Below, piece by piece: positions 25,993 through 37,076 of a stretch of 64,000 bases of DNA. Positions within the stretch are counted from its first letter, which is position 1; every line of letters starts with the position of its first letter. The DNA is taken from positions 868,001-932,000 of the forward strand of contig NC_009445.1 in NCBI RefSeq assembly GCF_000026145.1, in the 5' to 3' direction. The DNA comes from Bradyrhizobium sp. ORS 278. Lineage in GTDB: Bacteria; Pseudomonadota; Alphaproteobacteria; Rhizobiales; Xanthobacteraceae. The notes below the pieces were generated by a model. It ran no database searches. It saw nothing but the letters and a program-made list of their open reading frames with translations, and had not been told where the DNA came from. The translations under genes were made by a program, and so were the position numbers.

Positions 25993-26943
25993 TCAAGCGC
26001 TTGCGGCGTCGAGCCGCGCAACCTGATCGGGCGTCAGCGTCAGCTGCGTCGCCGCCACCAGGGTATCGACATGCTCCGGCTTGGTCGCGCTCGCGATCGG
26101 CGCCGTCACCGAGGGCTTGGCGAGCAGCCAGGCCAGCGCGATCGAGGCCAGTTGCGCGCCGGTTGCCTCCGCCACCTCGTCCAGAGCCGCAAGAATGCGC
26201 ATGCCGCGTTCGTTCATGTATTTCGGAATGCCGCGCTGGCCGCGCGGGCTCTTGCCGTAATCCGCCTCGGAGCGGTACTTGCCGGTGAGGAAGCCGGCGG
26301 CGAGTGAGAAGAAGGTGATGACGCCGACTTGGTTCTGCTCGCAGACGCGCTGCAGCGCACCTTCATAGACCGAACGCTCGGCCAGGCTGTAGTCCGGCTG
26401 CAGGCTCTCATAGCGCGGCAGGCTGTTGGCCTTGGCGATGTCGAGCGCGGCCTGCAGCCGTTCGGCGGAGAAGTTCGAGGCGCCGATCACGCGCACCTTG
26501 CCGGCCTTGATGAGCTTGTCATACGCGGCGAGCGTCTCCTCCTGCGGCGTCGCCTCGTCGTCCTTGTGCGATTGGTAGAGATCGATCACGTCGGTCTGCA
26601 GCCGGCGCAAGCTGTCCTCGACCGCGCGCGCGATGTAATCGGCTTTCAGCCCGACCTTGCCGTCGCCCATGTCCATGCCGACCTTGGTGGCCAGGATGAT
26701 CTTGTCCCGGTTACCGCGCTGCTTCATCCATTTGCCGATGATGGTCTCGGACTCGCCGCCGGTGTGACCGGGCACCCAGCGCGAATAGACGTCGGCGGTG
26801 TCGAGGAAAACGAGGCCGGCGTCCTCCACCTTGTCGAGTAGGCGGAACGAGGCCGTCTCGTCCACCGTCCAGCCGAACACGTTGCAGCCGAAGCAGAGGG
26901 GCGGAACATTCAGGCCGGAACGGCCGAGCTGACGATGCTTCAT
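25993..26943 (-). CDS. Aldo/keto reductase
   Basis: A 316-residue (beta/alpha)8-barrel NADPH-dependent oxidoreductase. The catalytic tetrad is visible: Asp and Tyr in FLDTADVYSRW, Lys in ILATKVGMD and His in DLYQSHKDD. The NADP-binding segment near the C-terminus (PIASATKPEHVDTLVAA) is typical of the YajO/PdxI-like subgroup. The ATG at 26943 has GAGAG upstream and gives the canonical beginning MKHRQLGRSGLNVPPLCFG. It is a stand-alone gene; the substrate cannot be told. Confidence 0.92.
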   Translation of the reverse strand: MKHRQLGRSGLNVPPLCFGCNVFGWTVDETASFRLLDKVEDAGLVFLDTADVYSRWVPGHTGGESETIIGKWMKQRGNRDKIILATKVGMDMGDGKVGLKADYIARAVEDSLRRLQTDVIDLYQSHKDDEATPQEETLAAYDKLIKAGKVRVIGASNFSAERLQAALDIAKANSLPRYESLQPDYSLAERSVYEGALQRVCEQNQVGVITFFSLAAGFLTGKYRSEADYGKSPRGQRGIPKYMNERGMRILAALDEVAEATGAQLASIALAWLLAKPSVTAPIASATKPEHVDTLVAATQLTLTPDQVARLDAASA

Positions 26944-27205
26944 GACGATCTCTCGATTCGGACGGGCTGATAAAATCTTTGGCTGGATGTGTGGCGGAGC
27001 GCCCGCGACAGATTGCCTGCGTTCGCTGCGCCTGACCAGCGCGGCGGGTGCATGGCGAGACGCGCATCGCGCATCCAAACCGTGGCGCCGATGCCCTGAA
27101 GAGGTTCCGACGACGTCAGACTTTGCACTTAGTTGCCGATGATGGTCCGCCCATTGCGAACGTCTCGCAAATGAGGATGCGGGGCACGGGGAAGGAGTCC
27201 GGCCA

Positions 27206-28441
27206 ATGAACACGCTGACCTATGACCAGCTCGGACTGAGCTCCGACGCCCTGTTGATGCAGGACGCGGCTGCGGCGAAGAACACGGCGACCGCGATGGC
27301 TGCGGCCGCAACGCCGTTCGCGCTGCCCGCCGGCGCGGTCTCGGCTCCGGTGCTGCATGCCGACGGCTCCGAAACGGTCGCCGTTCACACCGGCGGTCTC
27401 ACGTTCAATCTCACCTTCGACGCGGCCGCGGCGGCTGCGCCCGAGAGCTTTCGCGCCGGCGTCGAGCAGGCGGCGGCGATCCTGTCCTCGGCGATCACCG
27501 ACCAGGCCACCGTCAATCTCGCCATCGACTTTGCCGGCACCGGCGGCGGCGCGGGCGCCAATGTCAGCAACGGCGTGCTCGCCAGCTACACCCAGGTCCG
27601 AACCGACCTGCAGGATCACGCGGCGGCCGGCGACACCGTGTTCGACAATCTGGCGGCCACGCGGGCGGTGCAGGGCCATTCCCAGGTGTTCGTCTCCAAC
27701 GCGCAGGCCAAGGTGCTCGGCCTGATCGATCCGAACAACACGACCACCGAGGATGGATTTGCCATCTTCAACACCGACATTCCGAACCAGTCGCTGGTCG
27801 GCGTCGCGCTGCACGAGCTCTCGCATGCGCTGGGGCGCGTACCCTCACCGGGCAATCTCGATATCTTCGATCTGTTCGACTACACCAGGGCGGGTCAGCA
27901 TCTGATCAACAACAATATCGCCTCCGGTCCTCCCGCCTATTTCTCGCTCGACGGCGGGCACACCAAGATCGCCGATTACGGCCAGACGTCGGACCCGGCC
28001 GACTTTCTCAACACCGGCATCCAGGGCGGCCACGATCCGCTGAACGAGTTCTACAATCCGACGACGTCGCAGACGCTGTCGCCGATCGACCTCGTGGTGC
28101 TGGAAACGCTCGGCTACAACATCTCGACGCCCGACACCCAGGCGCTGCTCGCGCAGATCCCGCACGCCGCGGGCGTCGCTGCCCCGCTGCAGACGCCGGC
28201 CCAGGCTGCGGCAATCGCATCGGCGGTGGCGGCAGAAACCGCCGCGAGCCTCACCAAGCTCGGCGATGCCGCCGGCGCGGCACAGGTGCTGGCGAATGCC
28301 CAGGCGGATGCGGCCGCGGCGAACGGCGCCGAGGCCGGCGCGAGCCATGACCACGCGGCGAGCTTTGCGTCCTATTCCACCGATTCCCACAACGATCCGA
28401 TGATGCTCGCGATGCATCTGCACGCGATTTCCGCGAACTGA
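27206..28441 (+). CDS. NF038122-type zinc metalloprotease
   Basis: A 411-residue protein with the zincin motif VALHELSHALGRVP near residue 202 and an aspartate-rich segment downstream (DIFDLFDYTRAGQHL), as in secreted metalloproteases grouped as NF038122. No N-terminal signal peptide is evident: the first 50 residues are Ala-rich and weakly hydrophobic. The C-terminal 110 residues are strongly Ala-rich with His/Asp near the end (SHDHAASFASY, DSHNDPMMLAMHLHAI), which could be a type I secretion signal region. GGAAGGAG precedes the ATG. No secretion genes are nearby. The substrate is unknown. Confidence 0.78.
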   Translation: MNTLTYDQLGLSSDALLMQDAAAAKNTATAMAAAATPFALPAGAVSAPVLHADGSETVAVHTGGLTFNLTFDAAAAAAPESFRAGVEQAAAILSSAITDQATVNLAIDFAGTGGGAGANVSNGVLASYTQVRTDLQDHAAAGDTVFDNLAATRAVQGHSQVFVSNAQAKVLGLIDPNNTTTEDGFAIFNTDIPNQSLVGVALHELSHALGRVPSPGNLDIFDLFDYTRAGQHLINNNIASGPPAYFSLDGGHTKIADYGQTSDPADFLNTGIQGGHDPLNEFYNPTTSQTLSPIDLVVLETLGYNISTPDTQALLAQIPHAAGVAAPLQTPAQAAAIASAVAAETAASLTKLGDAAGAAQVLANAQADAAAANGAEAGASHDHAASFASYSTDSHNDPMMLAMHLHAISAN

Positions 28442-28576
28442 GCGGCAGGCGCGAACGGCGGATCCGTGATCAAGCGGCCGCGAGGCCATCGGCACCGGCC
28501 GATTCCAACGGGCGAGCAATCGGAGAGCACTCGTTCCCAGCGCGATCATCAAGTAAGGCCGCGCTTTTGCTTCGGC

Positions 28577-29017
28577 TCACTTGTAGATGATGCGGATGTC
28601 TCCCGCGTTTCGCTCCTGCCGATAAATCACGGTGTCTGCCGGCGGCTTGACCTCGATGACTCCATCCGACCGCCAGGCGGCGTCGACATGCCCGCCGTCG
28701 CGCGTCACGAAGAATGGTGGATATGTTTCCGGCGAGAAGCTGCCCGTCAGGGGAGCGACGCTGAGCTGGGTGGTGAGTGGGACGGTTGCATTGCATGCGC
28801 GACCGAACACCACGATGCGGCTCTTGCGGTCAGGGGAGGGGATCGACCGCTCCTCGACGGTCGTGCATGCACCGAAATCGTCCATGACGGACCACATGAC
28901 GTAGCCAAGACCGGCGACGCCGATCGCAATGACTGCGGCAGCCACCGTGAGCGGACGCGGGGCCACGACTTTCAATTCCCCTGGGGTCATGGCCGTTGCA
29001 TCGGACCTCTTGTCCAT
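28577..29017 (-). CDS. Single-pass membrane protein of unknown function
   Basis: A 146-residue protein with a short basic cytoplasmic start, one membrane helix (VAAAVIAIGVAGLGYVMWSVM, about 26-46) and an exported C-terminal domain that ends DIRIIYK. The exported part has two cysteines (ACTTVEE, GRACNA) and a segment PSPDRKSRIVVFGRACNATV seen in small uncharacterised proteins of this group. It could start at ATG 28990 instead. No clear family name; codon use looks genuine. Confidence 0.6.
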   Translation of the reverse strand: MDKRSDATAMTPGELKVVAPRPLTVAAAVIAIGVAGLGYVMWSVMDDFGACTTVEERSIPSPDRKSRIVVFGRACNATVPLTTQLSVAPLTGSFSPETYPPFFVTRDGGHVDAAWRSDGVIEVKPPADTVIYRQERNAGDIRIIYK

Positions 29018-29091
29018 TCCGGTGCGGGCGCCGCTCCGCGCCGTATCGATCCCTGTCAGTCTTCAGGCATCAATGTCCTGATCGGCGAGGG

Positions 29092-29400
29092 CTAGCGGCA
29101 CTCGTCGATCGAATATTGCTGGGCGCGGCCCGAGCCGTCGAAGACGTCGACGAAGACCTTGATTCCGGTCTTGCAGCGCGCGATGCAGGCGTTGGTTTCG
29201 GCGCTGCACCGGTTGACATATCTGTCGAAATACTGCGCCGAAACCTTGCTCCTTGCCCAGTCCCGGCATTCCTCGCCTTGCTGCGAGCACGATCTGGCCT
29301 CGGCAGGGCGCGGCAGCATCGCTGCGGCCGTGATGATGGTGGTTGCCAGGATCGCGGAGACGAGCCGCGGCAGCCCTGCCGATGTCAACACCTTGGTCAT
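29092..29400 (-). CDS. Small secreted six-cysteine protein
   Basis: A 102-residue protein with a signal peptide (LPRLVSAILATTIITAAAMLPRPAEA) and a mature part of about 66 residues containing six cysteines (SCSQQGEECRDW, NRCSAETNACIARC, DECR), so probably three disulphides. I do not recognise the family. The pattern of paired cysteines in short helices resembles small periplasmic proteins of rhizobia. The ATG at 29400 gives the cleaner signal peptide; a GTG at 29409 is also in frame. Confidence 0.65.
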   Translation of the reverse strand: MTKVLTSAGLPRLVSAILATTIITAAAMLPRPAEARSCSQQGEECRDWARSKVSAQYFDRYVNRCSAETNACIARCKTGIKVFVDVFDGSGRAQQYSIDECR

Positions 29401-29724
29401 AGATCCCACCCGCGAGCCCTCCGCATGACGAGGAGACCATCAAAGCAAAGGGTGTCTTAAAATTATCTCAACCGCGGCGTGCCGTGGCACGGCGATGTCG
29501 CCGGGACGGAGATCCGAGGTCGCTGACCGGACCCATGACCGGCCGGGGATGCGGTCGAGCGGGTCGCGAGGTCGTCCGGTCCGGGACCAAACGTCGACAA
29601 TGCCGGGATGCAGCTTAAGCGCGTGTTGCAGGCCCGCACTTGTGTGGCTTCCGCAATCCGACGTATGTGGGGAGGCGGGATGACGGTTCGGGGCGATATG
29701 GCCGCTGGCGCTGGGGGATGGACG

Positions 29725-30150
29725 ATGGGGATCAAGGCAGCTCTGCCTGCGATGGCGATCGCCGTCCTGGTGCTCGGTGGATGCGCGGCGTCGCCGGAAG
29801 GCCTGAAATCGCGTGACGTGGCTGACAGCCGGACCTTTTCCGAGAACTACGAGGAGATCTTCCGGCGCCTGATGGAGACCGGCCGACAGTGCTATCCTCC
29901 CGGGCAGGACCGGATCAATCCGACCCACGGTCAGATCGAATACGAAGGCGAGATACACCGCGACCGCGGCTTCGCGGAATTTCGTCTGGTCGCGGGCAGC
30001 TATGGGATCAAGATGAACTACTTCGTCGCGGCGCGCATCGAGAAGTCCGGCTCCGGATCGCGCGTGACGATCAAGGTCAGCAACCCCTTGGGCGCCGGCC
30101 CGCTGAGCAGCCGGATCTATCGCTGGGCGGGCCGGGATTCAAGCTGTTAG
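29725..30150 (+). CDS. Small outer- or inner-membrane lipoprotein
   Basis: A 141-residue protein with a lipoprotein signal (MGIKAALPAMAIAVLVLGGC; the lipobox is LGGC with the acylated Cys at residue 20). GGGGGA lies 6 nt before the ATG. The mature domain (YEEIFRRLMETGRQCYPPGQ, FRLVAGSYGIKMNYFVAARIE) looks like a small alpha/beta fold of the BPTI-like or DUF-type lipoproteins common in Bradyrhizobium. Function unknown. It faces a gene-poor stretch that starts directly after its stop codon. Confidence 0.7.
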   Translation: MGIKAALPAMAIAVLVLGGCAASPEGLKSRDVADSRTFSENYEEIFRRLMETGRQCYPPGQDRINPTHGQIEYEGEIHRDRGFAEFRLVAGSYGIKMNYFVAARIEKSGSGSRVTIKVSNPLGAGPLSSRIYRWAGRDSSC

Positions 30151-30359
30151 CTTCGTGTACACCTTCTCCAGCTTGCGAGAGCATGGACGAGATCGCCCCA
30201 TGCTGAGTGACGATGAGCCTAACGGCTTACGAAACTGCGCAAGAGCAGTGTCCGACGCGCCTCCTCAAGCGCGATGAAACACGACGGGCAACTTCCTCAA
30301 TCCAGGCATGAGCAAACTGCCCGTCGAGCCAGTATGTCGCAGGCTGTGCCGGGCTGACC

Positions 30360-30510
30360 ATGGCTCTGCCAAACGTCTTCTTCGCCTCACGCGGATTGCC
30401 CTACCTCGCACCCCACTGAGCTGCTCAATCTATCGAACCGCCGTATACGGGACCCGTACGTACGGTGTTGTGGGAGGGGTAGAGTCGTGAGACTCCCCCC
30501 TATCCCGATT
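30360..30510 (+). mobile_element. Degenerate group II intron, 3' remnant (maturase tail and domains V-VI)
   Basis: Frame 30360-30419 reads MALPNVFFASRGLPYLAPH then stop, like the C-terminal PNAFFxxxGLxSL ending of bacterial group II intron reverse transcriptases. Directly after it, 30435-30470 fits domain V: CCGTA and TACGG close a lower stem, a CG bulge follows the upper helix TACG/CGTA. Then 30470-30510 contains the GC-rich domain VI hairpin and ends CCCTATCCCGATT, a typical intron 3' end. Upstream in the same frame there is a stop at 30309, and no further maturase sequence is recognisable, so it is a dead fragment. No RNA folding was run. Confidence 0.5.
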
Positions 30511-30689
30511 CAGTCGAGGTCCGGCCTTCCCCGGCACCCTCTCATCGTCGGGGGTGATGTCGGCAGCATGACCCGGGCGCCGATGCGCCGCGGGGCTGTG
30601 GTGTGCTGTTTGGAAAATCGTGTAGTGGATCGAGGCGAGCCCGCGCGCGCGGTCCTCGTCGTAATTGTGAGTTGGAACGGCGTCCCGAC

Positions 30690-30835
30690 AAACTCAGTGT
30701 CGTCCCGGGCTTGACCCGGGACCCATAACCACTGGCGGAAGCGCGGGGCACGCAGGTGGCTCAGCATGTGCTCAACACATCGTCCTGTGGCTATGGATCC
30801 CGGATCTTCGCGCGCCGTGCGCGCTCGTCCGGGAT
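30690..30835. repeat. Intergenic palindromic repeats (unit A and a related hairpin)
   Basis: GTCCCGGG (30702-30709) and CCCGGGAC (30715-30722) pair around the loop CTTGA. A second hairpin pairs ATCCCGGA (30797-30804) with TCCGGGAT (30828-30835) around an inner GC-rich arm. The leader ACAAACTCAGTGTCGTC before the first stem recurs nearly unchanged before the repeat at 30933, so both belong to one dispersed family of extragenic palindromes. Confidence 0.65.
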
Positions 30836-30918
30836 GACGGCGGAGGGTGGGGCGGGACGACAGCGGAGGAGGGGTGAGATGGTGCCTGCAATGACGAGGA
30901 CCATTGAGCGATGGCCCT

Positions 30919-31028
30919 ACAAACTCACTGTCATCGCCCGGCTTGACCGGGCGATCCAGTATTCCAGAGGCGGCGGAGACAGAACCGAAGGGCCGCGGCG
31001 TACTGGATCACCCGCCTTCGCGGGTGAT
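30919..31028. repeat. Composite extragenic palindrome (REP-like)
   Basis: Three perfect stems are nested here: ATCGCCCGG/CCGGGCGAT around CTTGA (30933-30955), ATCACCCGC/GCGGGTGAT around CTTC (31007-31028), and an outer pair GATCCAGTA (30953-30961) with TACTGGATC (31001-31009). The outer stem shares bases with both hairpins, so two alternative folds are possible. The unit begins with ACAAACTCACTGTCATC, a variant of the leader at 30690. Confidence 0.7.
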
Positions 31029-31090
31029 GACGCTGAATGTGGAGCGCGAGATACCAACTCACGCGCTCACGATACCAGTTCACGCGCAAG

Positions 31091-31122
31091 GGCGCGGTGT
31101 GATGTTCGGCTCGCACCGCGCC
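31091..31122 (-). terminator. Stem-loop just after ygiQ-like gene
   Basis: GGCGCGGTG (31091-31099) pairs perfectly with CACCGCGCC (31114-31122) over a 14-nt loop, 7 nt beyond the stop of the minus-strand radical SAM gene. The position fits a transcription end. There is no T-tract, so it may only stabilise the mRNA 3' end. Confidence 0.45.
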
Positions 31123-31128
31123 AGTGCG

Positions 31129-33168
<2,040 letters not shown>

Positions 33169-33294
33169 CGCCCACGCATAGAGAAACGGGGCTGTCAATT
33201 CAACCGAGCGGCCTGTCGCAGCCGCAGGCGACCGATCAAATTGTCCGGAATTGTTCCCGGAGGGTGTTCGTCCGCGACCTCAGGCGAGGAGCGC

Positions 33295-33990
33295 TCAGAG
33301 CGCCTCTTCGGAGGGGCCGGAGCGGCGCTTCAGCCAGCCATGGCCGAAGAAGGCCACCAGCGCGGCCGCGGCGAGGATCATCCAGATCGAGGGCATCTTC
33401 GACCGCGCGCTGCTGGAGGCGTCTCCGACCGTCCTCGGATCCTGGGGCATGCCGGTATCCGAGATCGAGACCAGCCGCATGTCGGCACCCTCCGTCGTGC
33501 TGCCGCGCAGGCCTGCAACGGCCGGCTGCGGATCGGTCGAGAGCATCCGCCCCATCTGCGCGCCGGCATAGGCGGCGGAGCCGTCGTCGGGCTGCGGGGC
33601 GTCCATCGCCGGTTGCGCGGCCCGGCTGCCGCCGGGCAGCTGCGCGAAGGAGTTGAGATTGGCCGGGCGGTGCGGCTTCGGCGGATGCTGCGTCATCCGC
33701 GGCTCGGTCCGCTCAGCTCGATCAGCCTTCTGCGGCGGGGCCGTCTCTGGCACGGCGACGCGGATCTGAGGCCGGGCGTAGTTCGGCTGGGTGATCGCCA
33801 GCATGCGGTTGGACCAGGCCATATAGGCCTTGCACATCGCGTTGCAGTACTGGCCGTTGACCATGTCCGTATTGGCCTGACCGGCCCGGGCGGCGCCGGG
33901 AAGCGCGAGGATCACGGTCGAGAGCAGCGCCGCGGCGCCCAGCTTCGTCATCGAACTGAACTGGGAGGTCGCTTGAAAATGGCCGATCAT
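33295..33990 (-). CDS. Secreted or membrane-tethered protein, unknown
   Basis: A 231-residue protein with a signal peptide (LGAAALLSTVILALPGAARA, cleavage near residue 36), a mature part containing YCNAMCKAYMAWSNRML, a Pro/Gln-rich linker of about 90 residues and a C-terminal membrane helix (SIWMILAAAALVAFFGHGWL) with a short basic tail. The CxxxC in the first 20 mature residues may bind a metal or form a disulphide. It lies between ygiQ and the divergent HAD gene. No family recognised. Confidence 0.55.
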   Translation of the reverse strand: MIGHFQATSQFSSMTKLGAAALLSTVILALPGAARAGQANTDMVNGQYCNAMCKAYMAWSNRMLAITQPNYARPQIRVAVPETAPPQKADRAERTEPRMTQHPPKPHRPANLNSFAQLPGGSRAAQPAMDAPQPDDGSAAYAGAQMGRMLSTDPQPAVAGLRGSTTEGADMRLVSISDTGMPQDPRTVGDASSSARSKMPSIWMILAAAALVAFFGHGWLKRRSGPSEEAL

Positions 33991-34102
33991 CGCAATTTCC
34001 CCCGTCGCGGTTTCACGCCGTTTCGGAGATAACGACAGCCGTGATGGTCGAGAGTTGGATCAGATCGCGTCAATAACCGGATGAGTTTGAGGTCAATTGC
34101 TG

Positions 34103-34786
34103 ATGCGAGGCGTTATCAAAGAGCGGCGGGCGCTGCTGTTCGACATCGACGGCACGCTGGCGGACACCGATGCGCTGCACATCGAGGCCTTCAACGCGGT
34201 GTTCGGTCGCTATGGCCACGTCTTCGACCGCCCACGTGCGGCACGCGAACTGCTCGGGCGCTCCAATGCGTCGATCGGCGCCCAATTCCTGCCGGATGAG
34301 CCGCCGGAGCGGCGCGCCGCAATCATGGCGCAGAAGGAGGAGGTGTTTCGCGGCCTCGCCGCCGGCCGGGTGGAGCCCCTGCCGGGGCTCATCGCGCTGC
34401 TCGATCAGGCCGCGGCGGCCTCGATTCCGGTCGTCGCGGTGACCAACGCGCCGCGTGCCAATGCGGAGCTGATCCTGCAGGGAATCGGCATCGCCGACCG
34501 GTTTCGCGCGGTGATCATCGGTGACGAGCTGCTGCACGGCAAGCCGCACCCGCTGCCCTATCTCGAAGGGCTGCGCGCCGCGGAGGCCGCGCCGGAGACC
34601 GCGGTTGCCTTCGAGGATTCTCGCGCGGGGATTGCGGCTGCGACCGCGGCGGGCATCGTGACCGTGGGCATGCGGACCAATCTCGAGCACGACGACCTCA
34701 TCGCGGCGGGCGCCGCGCTGTCCGCGGCGGCGTTCGACGAACCCGAACTGCTGGCGCTGCTGCGGAGGCGTCTGGGAGGCGATTGA
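34103..34786 (+). CDS. HAD-superfamily hydrolase (beta-phosphoglucomutase-like phosphatase)
   Basis: A 227-residue HAD-IA protein. Motif I is LLFDIDGTLADTD (nucleophile and acid aspartates), motif II is VVAVTNAPR, motif III lysine is in HGKPHPLPY, and motif IV is AFEDSRAGI. The cap domain is inserted after motif I. Such proteins dephosphorylate sugar phosphates or phosphoglycolate; the substrate cannot be read from sequence. The ATG at 34103 follows a GAGG about 10 nt upstream; TTG 34097 is the alternative start. Confidence 0.88.
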   Translation: MRGVIKERRALLFDIDGTLADTDALHIEAFNAVFGRYGHVFDRPRAARELLGRSNASIGAQFLPDEPPERRAAIMAQKEEVFRGLAAGRVEPLPGLIALLDQAAAASIPVVAVTNAPRANAELILQGIGIADRFRAVIIGDELLHGKPHPLPYLEGLRAAEAAPETAVAFEDSRAGIAAATAAGIVTVGMRTNLEHDDLIAAGAALSAAAFDEPELLALLRRRLGGD

Positions 34787-34964
34787 GTCGCCGCATGGCG
34801 GCGCAGGTTCAAACCGGAGAGACGAAATATTTCGGCGAGGGTGGTCTTTGAAAAATCCGCAGGAGGTCTAGTTTCTCGCGCGCCGACATCGATCGGCATG
34901 ATCGCGCGCGGTGACAGCGCGGTGGCAACAGCCGCCCCGGCCATGCGCGACTTGGAGACCCCTC

Positions 34965-36944
34965 ATGGACATCACCACTGTGATCCAGCCGGCCCTGGCG
35001 GCCGGGGCGATCATTGCGTTGCTTGCACTGCTGAAGCTTTCCAACGTCATCCGCTACATCCCCAACAACCAGGTCGGCATCGTCGAGAAGTTGTGGAGCA
35101 TCCGCGGCTCCGTCGCAGACGGTTTCATCGCGCTGCACGGCGAGGCCGGCTTCGAGCCGGAGGTGCTGCGCGGCGGCCTGCACCTGTTCTTTCCCTTCAT
35201 GTACCGCATCCACACCTCCGATTTGGTGACGGTCGGCCAGGGCAAGATCGCCTATGTCTTCGCCCGCGACGGCGCGCCGCTCGGCGCCTCTCAGGTGCTG
35301 GGCGCCAACGACAGCGAGGACAACAGCGACTTCCAGGATGCGCGGCGCTTTCTTTTGGCCGGCGGCCAGAAGGGCCCGCAGCGCAAGATCCTGCGCGAGG
35401 GCACCTATGCGATCAATACGACGCAGTTCGCCATCATCACCGACGAGCGCGTCTATGGCCATGCGCTGAGCGATCAGGAACGCGTGGTGCTCGACGCGAT
35501 GCAGCTGACCATCGCCGAGCGCTGGGGCTTCACCCCCGTCATCCTGGCGGCCGATCATGATCTGGTCGGCATCGTCACGGTCCATGACGGCCCGTCGCTG
35601 CCTCCCGGCGAGATCATCGCGCCGGAGGTCGGCACCGAGCTGCACGATACCGCGACCTTTCACAACAATTTCCAGGAGCCCGAGAAATTCCTCGCCGCCG
35701 GCGGCCATCGCGGCCGTCAGCTGCAGGTCATCGTCGAGGGCACCTGGTACATCAACCGGCTGTTCGCCACGGTGGAGGAGGTACCGAAAACCATCATCCC
35801 TGTGGGCAATGTCGGCGTCGTCATCTTCTACACCGGTCCGCACATGGCCGACGTGTCCGGCGAGACCTATCGACATGGCGAGCTTGTCAGGAATGGCGGC
35901 CGCGGCGTCTGGAAGGATCCGCTGCTGCCCGGCAAATACGCGTTCAACACCTATGCCGGCAAGATCGAGATCATCCCGACCGTCAACTTCATCCTCAAAT
36001 GGGTGCGCGGCGAGGTCGGCGCGATGAAGCTCGACGAGAACCTGTCGGAGATCTCGCTGATCACCAAGGACGCGTTCGAGCCGACCTTGCCGCTCTCGGT
36101 GGTGATGCACATCGACTACAAGAAGGCACCGATGATCATCCAGCGCTTCGGCGACGTGAAGAAGCTGGTCGAGCAGACGCTCGACCCGATGGTCTCCGCG
36201 TTCTTCAAGAACGTCGCGCAGAAGATGACCCTGATCGAGCTGCTGCAGAACCGCGCCGCCATTCAAGAAGAATCCGCGGCCGAGATGAAGGTGAAGTTCG
36301 AGGGCTATTCGCTCGAGTTGCAGGAGGTCTTGATCGGCACGCCGCGCGCGGCGCCCGGCGACCAGACCATCGAGAACATCCTGATCCAGCTGCGCATGCG
36401 CCAGGTCGCGCGCGAGCAGGTCGAGACCTTCCAGGAGCAGGAGAAGGCCGCGATCCAGGAGCGCACGCTGAACGAGGCCAAGGCGACGGCGGCGGCGCAG
36501 GCCGCGCTGACGCAGTCGCTGATCCAGATCCGCGTCAATGAGAACGAAGGCGCGGCCGCGCTCGCCCGTGCGCAGAAGGATGCCGAGACCCGCAAGGTGA
36601 CGGCGGCCGCCGTCGGCGAGCAGTCGCGGCTCGAGGGCCAGGGCGAGGCCGATCGCGCACTCGCGGTCGGTGCCGCGAATGCGCAGGCGACCAAGCTCGC
36701 GGTCGATGCCTATGGTGGCCCGGAGTTCAGGCTCGCCGAGCAGAACTTCGCGAAATTCGCCGAGGCGCTGACCCGGATCAACCAGCCGTTGGTTCCGCAA
36801 TTCCTGATGTCAGGCGGCCAGGGGCAGGAGAGCGGCAATTCGGGTCTCATCCCGACGGCGATGCTGAGCTCGATGTTCGGGCGCATGATGCCGGAGGCGC
36901 TGGAGCAGCTGAAGCGCGAAGCGCCACGCGGCGCGCGGCAGTAG
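34965..36944 (+). CDS. SPFH/Band 7 domain membrane protein (flotillin-like)
   Basis: A 659-residue protein with an N-terminal membrane helix (LAAGAIIALLALLKLSNVI) followed by YIPNNQVGIVEKLWSI, the Band 7 beginning. The SPFH domain is long, with an insert around residues 100-260, and continues to EVLIGTPRAAPGDQ. A coiled coil (about 470-600, RQVAREQVETFQEQEKAAIQ and Ala/Glu repeats) and a Gly/Gln-rich tail follow. SPFH proteins form large membrane cages that organise proteases or microdomains. The start has GGAG at 34954-34957. No NfeD partner is next to it. It is a single gene ended by a strong stem-loop. Confidence 0.85.
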   Translation: MDITTVIQPALAAGAIIALLALLKLSNVIRYIPNNQVGIVEKLWSIRGSVADGFIALHGEAGFEPEVLRGGLHLFFPFMYRIHTSDLVTVGQGKIAYVFARDGAPLGASQVLGANDSEDNSDFQDARRFLLAGGQKGPQRKILREGTYAINTTQFAIITDERVYGHALSDQERVVLDAMQLTIAERWGFTPVILAADHDLVGIVTVHDGPSLPPGEIIAPEVGTELHDTATFHNNFQEPEKFLAAGGHRGRQLQVIVEGTWYINRLFATVEEVPKTIIPVGNVGVVIFYTGPHMADVSGETYRHGELVRNGGRGVWKDPLLPGKYAFNTYAGKIEIIPTVNFILKWVRGEVGAMKLDENLSEISLITKDAFEPTLPLSVVMHIDYKKAPMIIQRFGDVKKLVEQTLDPMVSAFFKNVAQKMTLIELLQNRAAIQEESAAEMKVKFEGYSLELQEVLIGTPRAAPGDQTIENILIQLRMRQVAREQVETFQEQEKAAIQERTLNEAKATAAAQAALTQSLIQIRVNENEGAAALARAQKDAETRKVTAAAVGEQSRLEGQGEADRALAVGAANAQATKLAVDAYGGPEFRLAEQNFAKFAEALTRINQPLVPQFLMSGGQGQESGNSGLIPTAMLSSMFGRMMPEALEQLKREAPRGARQ

Positions 36945-36959
36945 GAGCGGAGCAAGTGG

Positions 36960-37005
36960 GACGGCGAGCTGACATCTGGCTGACATCCGGCAACAGCTCG
37001 CCGTC
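36960..37005 (+). terminator. Strong 12-bp stem-loop after the SPFH gene
   Basis: GACGGCGAGCTG (36960-36971) is exactly complementary to CAGCTCGCCGTC (36994-37005), with a 22-nt loop that itself contains a CTGACAT direct repeat. It begins 15 nt after the SPFH stop codon. A T-tract is missing, as in many GC-rich bacteria, so it is called a terminator from position and stem strength only. Confidence 0.6.
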
Positions 37006-37076
37006 ACCGCGGCTGGCGCAATGGTCGCATCGCATGCGGCCGTTGCGTCGACCGCTCTGATCTGAAGGTGAGACTG

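Noticed and set aside
34809..36800. Open frame of 663 codons opposite the SPFH gene
   Set aside because: Antisense shadow; the SPFH protein has membrane helix, Band 7 domain and coiled coil in the correct order.
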